A stretch of 64,000 nucleotides of DNA. Source: Niastella sp. OAS944 (GTDB lineage Bacteria > Bacteroidota > Bacteroidia > Chitinophagales > Chitinophagaceae). Position 1 is the first letter of the stretch; every line of letters starts with the position of its first letter. A program made the position numbers and the translations under genes. The stretch lies in the NCBI GenBank assembly GCA_024809215.1, contig JANUBW010000014.1, forward strand, positions 82,337-146,336, read 5' to 3'. Of the stretch, positions 53,701-63,377 are shown one piece after another. A model generated the notes under the pieces. The model was not told the DNA's origin. It saw nothing but the letters and a program-made list of their open reading frames with translations, and did not search any database.

Positions 53701-54920
53701 TTACTGCCGATTCAAATTTCAACTACCAAAACCGGCAGGATTACCAGCAGCGGTTAAACATCACAGCTACGCTTAATCCCATACGCGACCTTACCATTGA
53801 CCTTACGTGGGATAAAACGTTTGGTAAAATGTACAGCGAGTTATATAAAGACACTACCGGTACCGGTCAACACTTTGCGCGGTTGAACCCATACACGTCA
53901 GGTAGCTTTAGTGTAAGTTATATTGCGCTGAAGACGATGTTCACACCGGTAAGGCCAAACGAGGTAACAAGTACCTTCCTGAAGTTCCAGAGTTATCGGG
54001 AGGTATTATCGAAGCGGCTGGCAGAACAAAACCCTTACTGGCAAAAGCTTGATCCTAACAAACAGATGACCGCCGATGGTTATTATGCGGGTTATGGCCG
54101 TTATGCACAGGATGTATTATTACCAGCATTTATTGCAGCCTATACGGGTAAGAACCCCGAGGGCGTTTCATTAATAAAACAGGATAACCCGAACATCCGC
54201 TCCAATCCGTTCTCAGGCTTCCTGCCCAGACCAAACTGGCGACTGACCTATAATGGATTGACCCGGATAAAAGGAATGGAAAAGATATTCACCAACTTTA
54301 CCATTACGCATGGTTATACAGGTACGTTGAGTATGAACAACTATTCTTCGGCGCTGTTGTACCGCGACTCGTTTAACCTGGGTTATCCGGCGTTTGTTGA
54401 TTCGCTCACAGGAAACTATATTCCTTACTTCCTGGTACCAAACATTTCTATTAGTGAGCAGTTTGTTCCGTTGATCGATTTGGATATGCAATTCACCAAT
54501 CAGCTCACTGCACGTTTTGAATATAAGAAATCAAGAACGGTGAGTTTGAGTTTGATCGACTTCCAATTGAGTGAGTCACGGTCGACCGAGTTCACTATTG
54601 GCGCCGGGTTTAGAAAGCGGGGCGCATTCTCGTGGATCAGAATAAAGGGCAAGCCCTTGCAAAACGATGCCAGCTTTAGGTTAGACCTTGGCCTGCGCGA
54701 CGACATTACTGCCAACAGCCGCTTAGAGCAAACACAGGCACTACCAACAAACGGACAAAAAGTGATCACCATAAATCCAACGGTCGATTACGTTATCAGC
54801 AACCGGGTGAACATTAAGTTATACTTTGAACAACGAAGAGTAGAACCGAAAATATCAACCTCACCGCCGATAACCACAACAAGAGCCGGGGTGCAGATAA
54901 GGATCTCACTGGCGCAGTAG
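47769..54920 (+). CDS. sprA: T9SS outer-membrane translocon SprA/Sov
   Basis: A 2383-residue protein, the giant 36-strand outer-membrane barrel through which type 9 secretion cargo leaves the cell; also needed for gliding in motile species. Visible are a signal peptide (RITPIVFVVAACVGMCSTVKAQ), the N-terminal plug-like part (DKLKLPISYNTLANFDFDNQLKLDYTG), repeated SprA blocks (GNISFSSKGTLIPGAQNIFG, VFIDDFEGARN, EIWFNELRLSGLDEHGAWA) and a long barrel end with GVQIRISLAQ. No ATG lies before the signal peptide; the frame opens at a TTG at 47769, after an in-frame stop 18 bp upstream. Two T9SS cargo proteins are in this window. Confidence 0.96.
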   Translation: MLRAPYRNRITPIVFVVAACVGMCSTVKAQAPRQDSTQQHGSDTLKYPLHDRRGDKFTFPQRNSLGLKDPANIRDSIVYDPTTRQYFIIEKIGNTYYRKPTYLTFDEFMAIMARRQEEDYFKKRANILSGLNRKMLRPKMSMSDNLFNRIFGNGKIEIKPQGEVNIIAGYQGQNIKNPALPERARRNGGFDFDMNANLSVIGNIGDKLKLPISYNTLANFDFDNQLKLDYTGNDDEIIKKIEAGNISFSSKGTLIPGAQNIFGIKTQLQFGKLYITGVLANQRSQRQSLGLQGGSANTYFEFKANDYEENRHFLLAQYFKNNFNKAMSKLPVVSSQVQILRMEVWVTNRNGSTTETRDVVGLMDLGEPSPYYQRPNPGNPNGLPNNDANDLYRRIVNDPSSRSPSAITSKLSSLNLRPVQDFEKTFARKLNPSDYYFNPQVGFISINQPLQPDEVLAVAYQYTYNGRQYQVGEFSQDVPPDTTNRTAGTQKVLFLKLLKATSQRTNLPLWGLMMKNVYTLKTKDGSYLSGVQPADFKLNVLYEEPSLGQKRFLPEGNQPGVPLISLLNLDRLNARNDPLPDGVFDYIEGFTIQSQQARIIFPYLEPFGRDLDSVAFSTSTPDIKQKYIYYPLYDTIKEIAKTYANLDRYIISGYAKGQSTSEISLGAFNVPQGSVSVTAGGQVLVENQDYVVDYNLGTVKIINQAILNAGLPVNVQFENNAGYGMQQRNFMGLRLDYMAKQTAREQLSIGASLVRLGERPFFTKTSYNEDPIRNTMYGVDFNYMTQAPRITSWLDKLPFYHTTEMSTITAYGEAAYLKPGHPPQIGKGSNSQVFIDDFEGARNAIDLRFPLVSWGLASTPVSSTNLFPEASMRDTVNYGYNRAKLAWYNIEPVLQDKSSADNPIRGLPIDPRTRSVNVKDIFKNKTPDLGQGSLVTFDMAYYPTERGPYNYDAQPGSIDANGRLLNPQKRWGGIMRGIDQVDFETGNVEFIEFWMQDPYILNPGSSGGQLYFNLGNVSEDVLKDGKRFFENGISGAVTTALEDTATRWGKVPANPIQVTQAFSNDPADRPLQDAGFDGLTNEAEQIKFQAYLNQLQAVAPGAYQRALADPSSDDYINYRNAQFGATDGILARYKNINNPQGNSPVASSGDKFVSAFTLYPDQEEFNRDNTLNELEEYFEYKVELRKSNFQVGTNYITDSVQVQGTNETWYLFRIPIREYNGKVGNIPDFKSIRFIRMYLTGFEDSVVLRFAKLELVRNQWRQFNYLLDTTNQYVPIPASTPTTVKQLAVNVEENSSRYPVPYKTPPGVIRQQQLSNNNVNLLQNEQSLSMQVCNLAQNDARGVFKTLNLDLRQYKQMQMYVHAESVKSTGDVRNGELYAVVRLGNDLISNFYEIKIPLEMTPWGTADDDLIWPANNSLDLSLDRLTKLKVSRNTNGNTYQYYQETDGDGKQFSILGNPNLGEVRTFFIGVQNVKRPDACAEIWFNELRLSGLDEHGAWAATGRLDIKLADLGTLYLSASARSAGWGTLEQRVNERSRESFTQLDVATNLELGKLLPAKAGISIPVYASYSKTVTTPEYDPYDLDIKLKDKLNAASGAAKDSIRNDAIDVKTIKTINFTNVKKNNTNGKKQQIWSIENWDVSYSYYKEEQHNPLIESNEVVRHRAGLGYNYTSTPKFWEPAKKMIKTRSPWVTAVKDFNINPMPTLLGFRADVNRQFGTYRPRSVGTPKNLIPETYDKYFTFDRTYNLRWDFTRSLNLDFTALNRAWVDEDSGRLDEAEKKRMWHNFWKGGRTIQYNHKATMSYTLPMSKIPALDWTTVRAGYTATFDWLAASLIARELGNTLSNTQQKNVTAEFDFTRLYAKSRLLRAFDEDNPQAGQGGMPPVPGAKTDSTGKKKKRDKNAPLELSGPVKFGGRILTMLKRVNVQYSENASATIYGYTDSTRILGMNFRSMAPGLGFIFGRQPDTNFVNMMASKGWLTADSNFNYQNRQDYQQRLNITATLNPIRDLTIDLTWDKTFGKMYSELYKDTTGTGQHFARLNPYTSGSFSVSYIALKTMFTPVRPNEVTSTFLKFQSYREVLSKRLAEQNPYWQKLDPNKQMTADGYYAGYGRYAQDVLLPAFIAAYTGKNPEGVSLIKQDNPNIRSNPFSGFLPRPNWRLTYNGLTRIKGMEKIFTNFTITHGYTGTLSMNNYSSALLYRDSFNLGYPAFVDSLTGNYIPYFLVPNISISEQFVPLIDLDMQFTNQLTARFEYKKSRTVSLSLIDFQLSESRSTEFTIGAGFRKRGAFSWIRIKGKPLQNDASFRLDLGLRDDITANSRLEQTQALPTNGQKVITINPTVDYVISNRVNIKLYFEQRRVEPKISTSPPITTTRAGVQIRISLAQ

Positions 54921-54950
54921 TTTGAAAGTTGAATGTTAATGATCGTTATA

Positions 54951-54982
54951 AAAAAAGCCTTCCCGGTTGGGAGGGCTTTTTT
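54951..54982 (+). terminator. Strong terminator after sprA
   Basis: A 14-bp stem (AAAAAAGCCTTCCC at 54951-54964 with GGGAGGGCTTTTTT at 54969-54982, one G-T pair) has a GGTT loop and a T-run, 30 bp past the stop codon. Confidence 0.9.
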
Positions 54983-54998
54983 GTTTTAAGCAGTCTAT

Positions 54999-55167
54999 CG
55001 TGAAACGGCAAACGTGAAACGTGAAATAGCTCGCTAATTTCCTATGCTTACTTACGAACTTACGCAGCCCTAAATTTATAGCTAATCGCCAACAAAACGC
55101 GAGCGTCGAAATTTGGCGTTTGCCGTTTCACGTTTGCCGATTGCCGATTGCCGATTGCCGATTCACG
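54999..55167. repeat. Heptamer-armed repeat element, TTGCCGA family (copy 2)
   Basis: Left arm 54999-55026 (CGTGAAA, CGGCAAA, CGTGAAA, CGTGAAA), then TAGCTCGC, core 55048-55081 (26 of 34 bases as in 23136-23169), a GCGAGC block at about 55100-55105, and right arm 55112-55167 (TTTGGCG, TTTGCCG, TTTCACG, TTTGCCG, three ATTGCCG, ATTCACG). The arms are reverse complements. It fills the gap 54983-55238 together with a short tail; no gene. Confidence 0.88.
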
Positions 55168-55238
55168 CAAAGGCACCAAACAAAAAAGGCGAGCCATCTA
55201 TAAAGAATGACTCACCCTCAACTATAAAGCTTTCTAAA

Positions 55239-55733
55239 TTATTTCTTTGCTGTAGGTTCCGGTTTCTTTAACAGCATTACATAACCGCATAAATTCTTTT
55301 TCTTCTTATTAACCTGTACGGGTTTTATCATGTGGTATTCACTAAACTGAGGTGTGTAAGTATAGCTGATAATACTACCATCAACATCGCCCCATTGATT
55401 TTTTTTATACACTACCTGGCGTTCGTTGAAATCATACATCCGAACTTCGTACAATTTTGATGAAGGATCACCAATAAAAACAAATTGATATACGGTTCCG
55501 GCCGTCATTGGTAAAACAACAGGCATTTCATACTCGCTCTCCATCTGAATCGACGTTTCGCGTAGTAGTACATATCCTTGTTCTGAGCTGGCTTTTTTGA
55601 TACTGTCAACTGCGTGCTGGTAGGGATTTCCTTCGCAATTTTGTAGTTTTATTACATCATTTTGCGCGTGCAATGACGAAGAAAACAGGACGCAAAAACA
55701 TGCTAATAGGCATGCGCATAGGGGTTTGTACAT
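55239..55733 (-). CDS. Small secreted protein of unknown function
   Basis: A 164-residue protein with a signal peptide (MYKPLCACLLACFCVLFSSSL, cleavage after HAQ). The mature part has VVLPMTAGTVYQFVFIGDPSSKLYEVRMYDFNE in outline, a beta-rich pattern with a basic KKKK stretch near the end and two Cys (NCEGN, LCGYV). I recognise no family. No clear operon partner: the next gene on the strand is an SDR 198 bp upstream, and that gap shows no repeat or gene. Confidence 0.6.
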   Translation of the reverse strand: MYKPLCACLLACFCVLFSSSLHAQNDVIKLQNCEGNPYQHAVDSIKKASSEQGYVLLRETSIQMESEYEMPVVLPMTAGTVYQFVFIGDPSSKLYEVRMYDFNERQVVYKKNQWGDVDGSIISYTYTPQFSEYHMIKPVQVNKKKKNLCGYVMLLKKPEPTAKK

Positions 55734-55930
55734 AGTAATTGGCTTTATATAGGGATCTGGAATTCGATAGCTATCATAAAACTACACAAAATGATGGTAG
55801 ATGCAAATGGTTTCACCAACAAATCGCATAATCTAAATGAATTATGTATCGCATTCCTATATTCCTTATTACAATTTATATACCAGTACAGGAAATCTAC
55901 TAGCGCAGCTAAGTAATTTTAACAAAGAAT

Positions 55931-56683
55931 TTACCGGTGTAAATAGAAAGAATTCGCCTGAGCAAGACAAGTTAATACCAGGTCATTTATACACACGTGA
56001 GCAGGTAATGAGGCCGCAAAAAACACAACATCAGCAACATCCCCGGCACTTAATGGTTTATACCCTTCATAAATTTTATCGGCGGCATCAGCGTTACCTT
56101 TGAAGCGCACCATCGAGAATTCTGTTTCAGCAGCGCCGGGATGAATACCGGTAACTTTTATTTTATGCCGCAACAGATCAACACGCATCGATTGCGACAA
56201 AGCATCGAGCGCATATTTTGAAGAACAATACCCGTTTCCTTTCTCATACACTTCTTTGCCTGCAATGGAACCCATATTAATAATGTGCCCTTCTTTTCGT
56301 TCTATCATTCCCGGTATTACCGCCTTTGTTACATACATAACACCTTTAACATTTGTATCGAGCATGGTTTCCCAATCATCGATATTGGCATCTTCGAAGT
56401 AATCGCGGCCCAGCGCAAGACCTGCATTATTGATAAGTATATCTATTTTTTTGAAAGCCGGCGGCAGTTGTTCAATAGCGCTAAAAACAGCAGCACGGTC
56501 ACGCACATCAAATTCAAGTGTATGCACCTGTATTTTGTAAGTTGAAGTTAATTGCGCTTTCAGTTCGTTAAGCCTGTCTGCGCGGCGTCCGGTTATAATT
56601 ACATTGAAATTATTGGCGGCAAATTTTTCGGCCATAGCTTTTCCAAACCCTGAAGTAGCTCCGGTGATTAATACAGTTCTCAT
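55931..56683 (-). CDS. Short-chain dehydrogenase/reductase (YdfG-like)
   Basis: A 250-residue classical SDR. The NADP-binding TGATSGFGKAMAEKF (TGxxxGxG), Arg-Arg in ITGRRADRLNEL (favours NADP), NNAGLALG, the catalytic Ser in NMGSIAG and Tyr-x-x-x-Lys in YCSSKYAL are all present, followed by HPGAAETEF. YdfG-type enzymes reduce 3-hydroxy acids or other carbonyls such as malonic semialdehyde; sepiapterin reductase activity is also found in related SDRs and could fit the biopterin-like genes at 37.7 kb, but there is no linkage. It has a -7 box TAATTTTG at 56703-56710. Confidence 0.88.
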   Translation of the reverse strand: MRTVLITGATSGFGKAMAEKFAANNFNVIITGRRADRLNELKAQLTSTYKIQVHTLEFDVRDRAAVFSAIEQLPPAFKKIDILINNAGLALGRDYFEDANIDDWETMLDTNVKGVMYVTKAVIPGMIERKEGHIINMGSIAGKEVYEKGNGYCSSKYALDALSQSMRVDLLRHKIKVTGIHPGAAETEFSMVRFKGNADAADKIYEGYKPLSAGDVADVVFFAASLPAHVCINDLVLTCLAQANSFYLHR

Positions 56684-56702
56684 TTCGCTGGTTATTTGGC
56701 CG

Positions 56703-56710
56703 CAAAATTA
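56703..56710 (-). promoter_or_regulatory. -7 promoter box of the SDR gene
   Basis: On the minus strand TAATTTTG is an exact TAnnTTTG match, 19 nt before the start codon. The -33 position falls in heptamer repeats. Confidence 0.45.
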
Positions 56711-56718
56711 AGTAAAGT

Positions 56719-56792
56719 CGGCAAACGTGAGTCGGCAATCGTGAATCGTGAATCGGCAATCGGCAATGGCTCGCAAATCGTGAAACGGCAAA
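56719..56792. repeat. Heptamer repeats, CGGCAAT/CGTGAAT, of the TTGCCGA family
   Basis: Consecutive units CGGCAAA, CGTGAGT, CGGCAAT, CGTGAAT, CGTGAAT, CGGCAAT, CGGCAAT (56719-56767), then GGCTCGCAAAT and CGTGAAA, CGGCAAA (56779-56792). It is the same family as 23096 and 54999, but without the conserved core. Confidence 0.85.
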
Positions 56793-56807
56793 CAGCCCCC
56801 TTCCCAA

Positions 56808-56837
56808 CCCCTCCTCCGCCAGCTGGCGGAGGAGGGG
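56808..56837. repeat. Perfect 30-bp GC-rich palindrome
   Basis: CCCCTCCTCCGCCAG followed directly by CTGGCGGAGGAGGGG. It is flanked by AGCCCCCTTCCCAA and CTCTTTA. Related in style to the palindromes in the ligase and helicase genes. GTYAAC-type octamers follow at about 56911-56950 up to the next gene. Confidence 0.85.
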
Positions 56838-56961
56838 CTCTTTACTAAGCTAGATTTAGTTAACCTGCTGAAGTTGCAAGTTGTATTCCTTTATCAACGA
56901 TATCACCTCCATCAACTTTTCAACTACCTCGTTAACTCGTCAACTTGTTAGCCCATTCCCC

Positions 56962-59592
56962 CTACCTCAATAAAATAGCCGTTCCTTTTCTCATAACAAG
57001 CTTGCCAGTATAATCTGTTCCACGCGCCATCCATACGTAGGTACCAGCATCCTGTTGTTTTCCATTAATGGTGCCATCCCACCCCACTTCAGAAGAATAG
57101 CCCCGGTACATCATTTGTCCCCAGCGGTTGAACACGCAGAAATAATCGAGGGTAGCAATACCTACCGGTATAGGCCGCAACATATTATTACGGCCGCTAC
57201 CCGGCCTGAATGCATTGGGAACAAAAATATCGGGCGCAGTTTTAAATACTTTGATATTGATTGTGTCCAGGTCGAAACAACCCTCTGCAGTATATGCCCT
57301 TAACTCGTACGAGAAATTATCATCAAGTATGGCAATGGGATTGGCAATGTCATTCCGGTTAAGGTGTAATGCAGGCTGCCATTCATAAAAATCAGAGCCC
57401 TGTCCATTTAATTGTAGCGGCTGACCAACCACAATGGAAGTATCCCTTCCTGCCCTGGCAATGATCTCGTTTTTAACATTCACCACAATAGTATCGCGCC
57501 CAGGTTTGGGGCAACCTAACGTATCATACACGCTAAGCACATACGAAGTGGTGCGCAATGGCCAGGCCAGGGTGTTTAAACTATAGGGATCGCTTAACGT
57601 ACTGGCAGGGCTCCATGTAAACCGGTAACCTATCATGCTGGCATTAATACTGGCAGTATCCTGATAACAAATAAGTGTATCGGCGCCTGCCCTGGCAGTA
57701 GGATATGGAATGGTACGATAAGTGACAATATCTTCGGCCCAGCATTTACCAATATGCGCAACCACATGATAGGTGGTAGTTGCTGTTGGTGTAACCCAGG
57801 GCTGCTTTATATTGGGGTTACTGATATAGCCGGGCAAACTGGCTGTCCATTCAAACTTTAAACCATCGGTTTGGGGGTTTAATTGAAATGTATCGGTAAG
57901 GCAAATGGTGCTATCGGCACCCGCATCCAATGTTACAAAATCAACTACACGCACCCGTACATTTTCGGTATTCACACAACCATTTTCATTTAATGTAACG
58001 GTATATATTGATGTTGTTTTAGGGTATACCAACGGCGTTGGCGTATTTGCATTAAGTATATTATAATTGGGGCTCCATGAAAAAATTCCGTTCCCGCCTG
58101 CCTGAAGCATCAACGTATCTATACTGCAGATCAATGTATCCTTAAACGGAACATATATCGGTGGTTTATCGCGCACATCGGCTATAGCGGTGGCCGTTCC
58201 CACACAGCCCTTATCGCTTTCAACGGTAAGGGTCACCGTTTTCATACCGGTGGTATTGTATTTCCAACCGGGGTTTTGTGCATTTGATACATCGGCATTG
58301 GTGGTTTCATCGCCAAAATCCCAGGTCCATTTTGCCGGTGCGCCATAACGCGAAGTTGTTTGATCGGTAAATTGTATCGGCAATAACACACATGTGCCTG
58401 TGATTTTAAATGCAGGCCAAAAACCAGGATATACTTTTGCCAGCGTCACGGTTTCATCTTCACACTGCCCAGCCAGCACTACTTTTAATTTTACGGTATA
58501 CGTTCCTGTATCGGCATATTGGTGTTGTACCCTGCCTTCTAAATCATTTGTAGTTACAGGTGCAGTTCCGTCACCAAAATCCCACGTGTACACCGAACCG
58601 CTGGGGTTCACCTGTTCATTTTTAAATGTTACCAGAAAATCGTCGCAGTAAGAATAATTTGGTTTTAACAGCGCCTCCAGCGGAATACAATCCGACACTT
58701 TCACATGCACATCTTTACGATGTATATTTATAAGTACACCCCGCCTGTATTCATATACACAAACTGTAATTACATACTGGCCTATTGAATAAGGCGCAAT
58801 GCCACTGATAATACCGGTTTTAGGATCAATTGTTACCTGCCCGCCCAATGGCGAGTTACCATTGTATGGCGATTGATAATTTAAATTGGAAAATGGTGGA
58901 GTTGAAGTTGTTTGCGGATTGGGCGAATTGGTTGATGCTCCAACAAAGCCACTGCAAAATGTATATGCCAGTGAATCGGTGCCATTGGGTTCAGTAGCAG
59001 CAAAGCTTAAAGTAAAATTGCTGCCGCGGCAAATGGCGGTGGCATCGTTTGGCAAATACCGCGGACTACTGTTTTGATAAGCATCGGGTAATGTATTGGT
59101 GCCCGGAATTTCACACATATAAGTAGCACCTGCCGAATTACTGCGTGGTACCAGGTTTACAATATTGTCAATACGGCAACACCGTTGATAGGCAATAACA
59201 TAACCCGCATTATTTACAGGCAGCGTGATGGTATTGGAAAAAGAACGTACACGATAACATACATCGTGGGGCGGGTTACTGATACAGGGGTTTGAAGCGG
59301 GATCAAATCGTAACCATTCGTCGCCAATGGTGGGTGCATTAAAGGGGCTCCCCCCTACCTGACTGTTATTGCCTTTATCAAAAACAGTTAATTTGATCTC
59401 AGTATCTAACTGGCCCGAACTTTGGGCGTTGCAGTCGATGTATAATTTTAGCGTTACCCGGTAAAACGAAGTGCTGGAAGAAGCAGGCCCCAGGTACTCA
59501 TAAAACATTTCTCCCCCCTTAATATGCTCAGCAAACAGGGATTGGATCGTTACAAAGAATAACAATGTAGCTATCGCAATTGCTTTTCTCAT
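56962..59592 (-). CDS. T9SS type B cargo protein with PKD domains
   Basis: An 876-residue exported protein from the Met at 59592 (MRKAIAIATLLFFVTIQSLFA signal; five codons after an earlier in-frame Met). Residues ~30-310 form an N-terminal beta domain with paired Cys. Two PKD domains follow (YTWDFGDGTAPV near 345, WTWDFGDETTNA near 430), then immunoglobulin-like repeats with LICYQDTASI and TICLTDTFQL, and a C-terminal T9SS type B/gliding-motility-associated domain (DIFVPNAFRPGSG, FNRWGQMMY, DAGTYVW, MRKGTAILLR). It is expected on the cell surface, passing SprA; related to SprB-like adhesins but much shorter. Confidence 0.88.
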   Translation of the reverse strand: MRKAIAIATLLFFVTIQSLFAEHIKGGEMFYEYLGPASSSTSFYRVTLKLYIDCNAQSSGQLDTEIKLTVFDKGNNSQVGGSPFNAPTIGDEWLRFDPASNPCISNPPHDVCYRVRSFSNTITLPVNNAGYVIAYQRCCRIDNIVNLVPRSNSAGATYMCEIPGTNTLPDAYQNSSPRYLPNDATAICRGSNFTLSFAATEPNGTDSLAYTFCSGFVGASTNSPNPQTTSTPPFSNLNYQSPYNGNSPLGGQVTIDPKTGIISGIAPYSIGQYVITVCVYEYRRGVLINIHRKDVHVKVSDCIPLEALLKPNYSYCDDFLVTFKNEQVNPSGSVYTWDFGDGTAPVTTNDLEGRVQHQYADTGTYTVKLKVVLAGQCEDETVTLAKVYPGFWPAFKITGTCVLLPIQFTDQTTSRYGAPAKWTWDFGDETTNADVSNAQNPGWKYNTTGMKTVTLTVESDKGCVGTATAIADVRDKPPIYVPFKDTLICSIDTLMLQAGGNGIFSWSPNYNILNANTPTPLVYPKTTSIYTVTLNENGCVNTENVRVRVVDFVTLDAGADSTICLTDTFQLNPQTDGLKFEWTASLPGYISNPNIKQPWVTPTATTTYHVVAHIGKCWAEDIVTYRTIPYPTARAGADTLICYQDTASINASMIGYRFTWSPASTLSDPYSLNTLAWPLRTTSYVLSVYDTLGCPKPGRDTIVVNVKNEIIARAGRDTSIVVGQPLQLNGQGSDFYEWQPALHLNRNDIANPIAILDDNFSYELRAYTAEGCFDLDTINIKVFKTAPDIFVPNAFRPGSGRNNMLRPIPVGIATLDYFCVFNRWGQMMYRGYSSEVGWDGTINGKQQDAGTYVWMARGTDYTGKLVMRKGTAILLR

Positions 59593-59627
59593 TAGGCTGG
59601 TACACAAGGTTATTTACGTTAGCCCAA

Positions 59628-60428
59628 TTAACCATGCATCAAAAAGGCATCAATAAAATTGTTACTAAGTACAGGTTCCTCCCACATTCCCATATGTCCG
59701 GAATGTTCAAGTGTATTAATATATGAAAACCCGGGCATATAACACTGTTGCATCCCGTGTTCATAGGGCACTGCAGCATCATGTTTTCCTAAAATAAACA
59801 ATATTGGGCGGGGAAAGTTTTTTAGCACATGCGTACGATCGGGCCGCACCATCATGGCCTGATAGTAATTTACGAGAGATTGACCAATAAAGTTGGTGTA
59901 GCGGGCAAGAATTTTACGCACCATTTCGGACTGGTGCTTTTTTGTTTCTTCTGAAAAAAGATTGGGAATTGATTGCTCAAGAAATTTAGCCGGGCCATTT
60001 TGCTGAATAAACTCAATACCCCTGCGGCGGGCTGTCTTTTTTTCTTCGCTATCGGCAAAAGCAGTAGAATGAAACAACCCAAACGATTGTAACCGGTTGG
60101 GCCATGCATCGGCAAACGCCAGTGTAATGTACCCACCCATACTGTGACCGATCATACTAACAGTTTCTATTTTCTCCTGGTCAAGAATGAGGCGAATGCA
60201 ATCGGCAAAATACTCCATCGACCACACAGCATCGTTTAAAGGGGATTGGCCACTTCCGGGCAAATCGGGAATAATAAACTGAAACTTATCTTTCAGCGCA
60301 GCTATCTGGTTCTCCCATACCGTACCATCTTCCGAAAAACCATGCACCAATACCACAGGCCGCCCATTCCCTTCTACACGGTAATATACCGGCTCACCAT
60401 TCAAAACAATACTGCTTTCTTTTACCAT
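59628..60428 (-). CDS. Alpha/beta hydrolase
   Basis: A 266-residue alpha/beta-hydrolase-fold protein. It has the oxyanion region VVLVHGFSEDG, the nucleophile elbow GHSMGGY (Ser), an Asp in LFILGKHDAAVPYEHG and the catalytic His in LEHSGHMGMWEEP. No signal peptide, so it is cytoplasmic. It hydrolyses an ester, amide or similar bond; the substrate is unknown. It lies 35 bp from the type B cargo gene and 9 bp downstream of the DUF4105 gene, so the three may be one operon. Confidence 0.88.
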   Translation of the reverse strand: MVKESSIVLNGEPVYYRVEGNGRPVVLVHGFSEDGTVWENQIAALKDKFQFIIPDLPGSGQSPLNDAVWSMEYFADCIRLILDQEKIETVSMIGHSMGGYITLAFADAWPNRLQSFGLFHSTAFADSEEKKTARRRGIEFIQQNGPAKFLEQSIPNLFSEETKKHQSEMVRKILARYTNFIGQSLVNYYQAMMVRPDRTHVLKNFPRPILFILGKHDAAVPYEHGMQQCYMPGFSYINTLEHSGHMGMWEEPVLSNNFIDAFLMHG

Positions 60429-60437
60429 GCCCTGAAG

Positions 60438-61670
60438 TTACTTAAGTTCTATATTCGTTGTATTAGTACTTAAGACCACATTGGTGGTATTTTTCGATTT
60501 TAATTTCTTTTTAAAAAGATTGCCACGGAAATTACTGCGAACTAATACGATACCCAGTATTGGCAATACCGCCATATTTATTTTCTGCGGAATGAACAAC
60601 CAGCAAATGGCAAATAACAACGTAAGCACAAATACCACTCTGAAGTATTGCTGTATCCAGTTTCTTTTTAAATACACAACAAAGGCAATAAAGAAGTGCG
60701 TTGGCAATGCCCAGCCAAGATTATAATTATTTTGGCAAACAGTATCAATGCGTATGGCCCATAAGGTTACCATTACCAGCCCGAGGATACCCAGAAGTAA
60801 AAAAAAGACAGCATCAAAAACATTCAGAAAACCCCGCGCAAATTTATTGTCGCTAAACGAAAGCAAAGTGATCAAAGTGAACAAAGCTGCGAAAACAAAA
60901 ATGGGGGTGAACAAAGTAGCCGGTGGGGATACAGGCGTAATTGCCAGCACAACGCTTTTTTGTTCTAACAAAGGTCTTCCATTTACAGTTGCACTGTCAA
61001 TGCCTTTCATCAGGTAATCGGGCAAAAACATGGCCGATTCATTGGTAACCTTTTTATCGAGATTACTTCCCAATAAAAAGTCGATACCCAGTTTGCTCCA
61101 GGGCTGGTTGCCTTTATCGAGGTAGGAATGAATTAAATTACGGTATGAAGGAATTGCTGAGGGTAAAATATTATTAAAAACTACCGGGGCGCCCGACTTC
61201 TGTACAATTATATCGCGGGCGCGGGTGGTACAGTTATCGGTATGAAAATAATAATTATAATATCGGTTCTGCCCCCGTGCATTTTCGCGAAGGGCGGCAT
61301 ATAAGCGCTGTTTTTCTTCGTTGGTAAGGTTCAGGTTCTGCTCAAAAACATACCGTTGCTCGTATTGGTATTCGGCCAGGAAATCCTGAAAGGAATAGTT
61401 TGACAGGGAATACACCATTATTCCTTCAGTGAACCTTACATAAAACCGGGGATCGCGATCATCGAAGGTGCCATAATTATACACCATATCTCTACCGCTT
61501 ACACTATCGGTAACTCTAATGGCAGTATGTCCAAATGTGGTATATAATTCAGCACCGGGGCTGCAGGTAAGTAAACTAATGCGCAAACGACTTGAACCGG
61601 ATTGGGCTACAACCGTTAAACAGAAGAACGGAAAAAGAAACAATAAAATGCAACGGAGCTTTAGCTTCAT
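60438..61670 (-). CDS. DUF4105 (Lnb N-terminal periplasmic domain) membrane protein
   Basis: A 410-residue protein from the Met at 61670 (MKLKLRCILLFLFPFF signal); the 84 upstream in-frame codons are translated repeat DNA and are not expected to be used. The N-terminal domain has LLTCSPGAELYTTFGHTAIRV, YNYGTFDD and HTDNCTTRARD, the Cys/His pattern of DUF4105, proposed to be a cysteine-peptidase-like fold. About four hydrophobic segments follow (residues ~255-390), so it is an inner-membrane protein with a periplasmic head. Function is unknown. It starts an operon-like set with the hydrolase. Confidence 0.82.
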   Translation of the reverse strand: MKLKLRCILLFLFPFFCLTVVAQSGSSRLRISLLTCSPGAELYTTFGHTAIRVTDSVSGRDMVYNYGTFDDRDPRFYVRFTEGIMVYSLSNYSFQDFLAEYQYEQRYVFEQNLNLTNEEKQRLYAALRENARGQNRYYNYYFHTDNCTTRARDIIVQKSGAPVVFNNILPSAIPSYRNLIHSYLDKGNQPWSKLGIDFLLGSNLDKKVTNESAMFLPDYLMKGIDSATVNGRPLLEQKSVVLAITPVSPPATLFTPIFVFAALFTLITLLSFSDNKFARGFLNVFDAVFFLLLGILGLVMVTLWAIRIDTVCQNNYNLGWALPTHFFIAFVVYLKRNWIQQYFRVVFVLTLLFAICWLFIPQKINMAVLPILGIVLVRSNFRGNLFKKKLKSKNTTNVVLSTNTTNIELK

Positions 61671-61692
61671 CGGCAAGAATTTAAAAATACAA

Positions 61693-61762
61693 GTTACAAG
61701 TTTCAGGTTACAAGTTTCAGGAGAAATAGCAGCCCTGTAACCTGTAACTTGTAACATGTTAC
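61693..61762. repeat. Inverted heptamer arms (GTTACAG family) between guaB and the DUF4105 gene
   Basis: Left arm 61693-61720 (GTTACAA, GTTTCAG, GTTACAA, GTTTCAG) and right arm 61735-61762 (CTGTAAC, CTGTAAC, TTGTAAC, ATGTTAC) are reverse complements with a 14-nt spacer. It could fold into a hairpin just after guaB and serve as a transcription end. Confidence 0.88.
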
Positions 61763-61767
61763 AGAAT

Positions 61768-63375
<1,608 letters not shown>

Positions 63376-63377
63376 CT

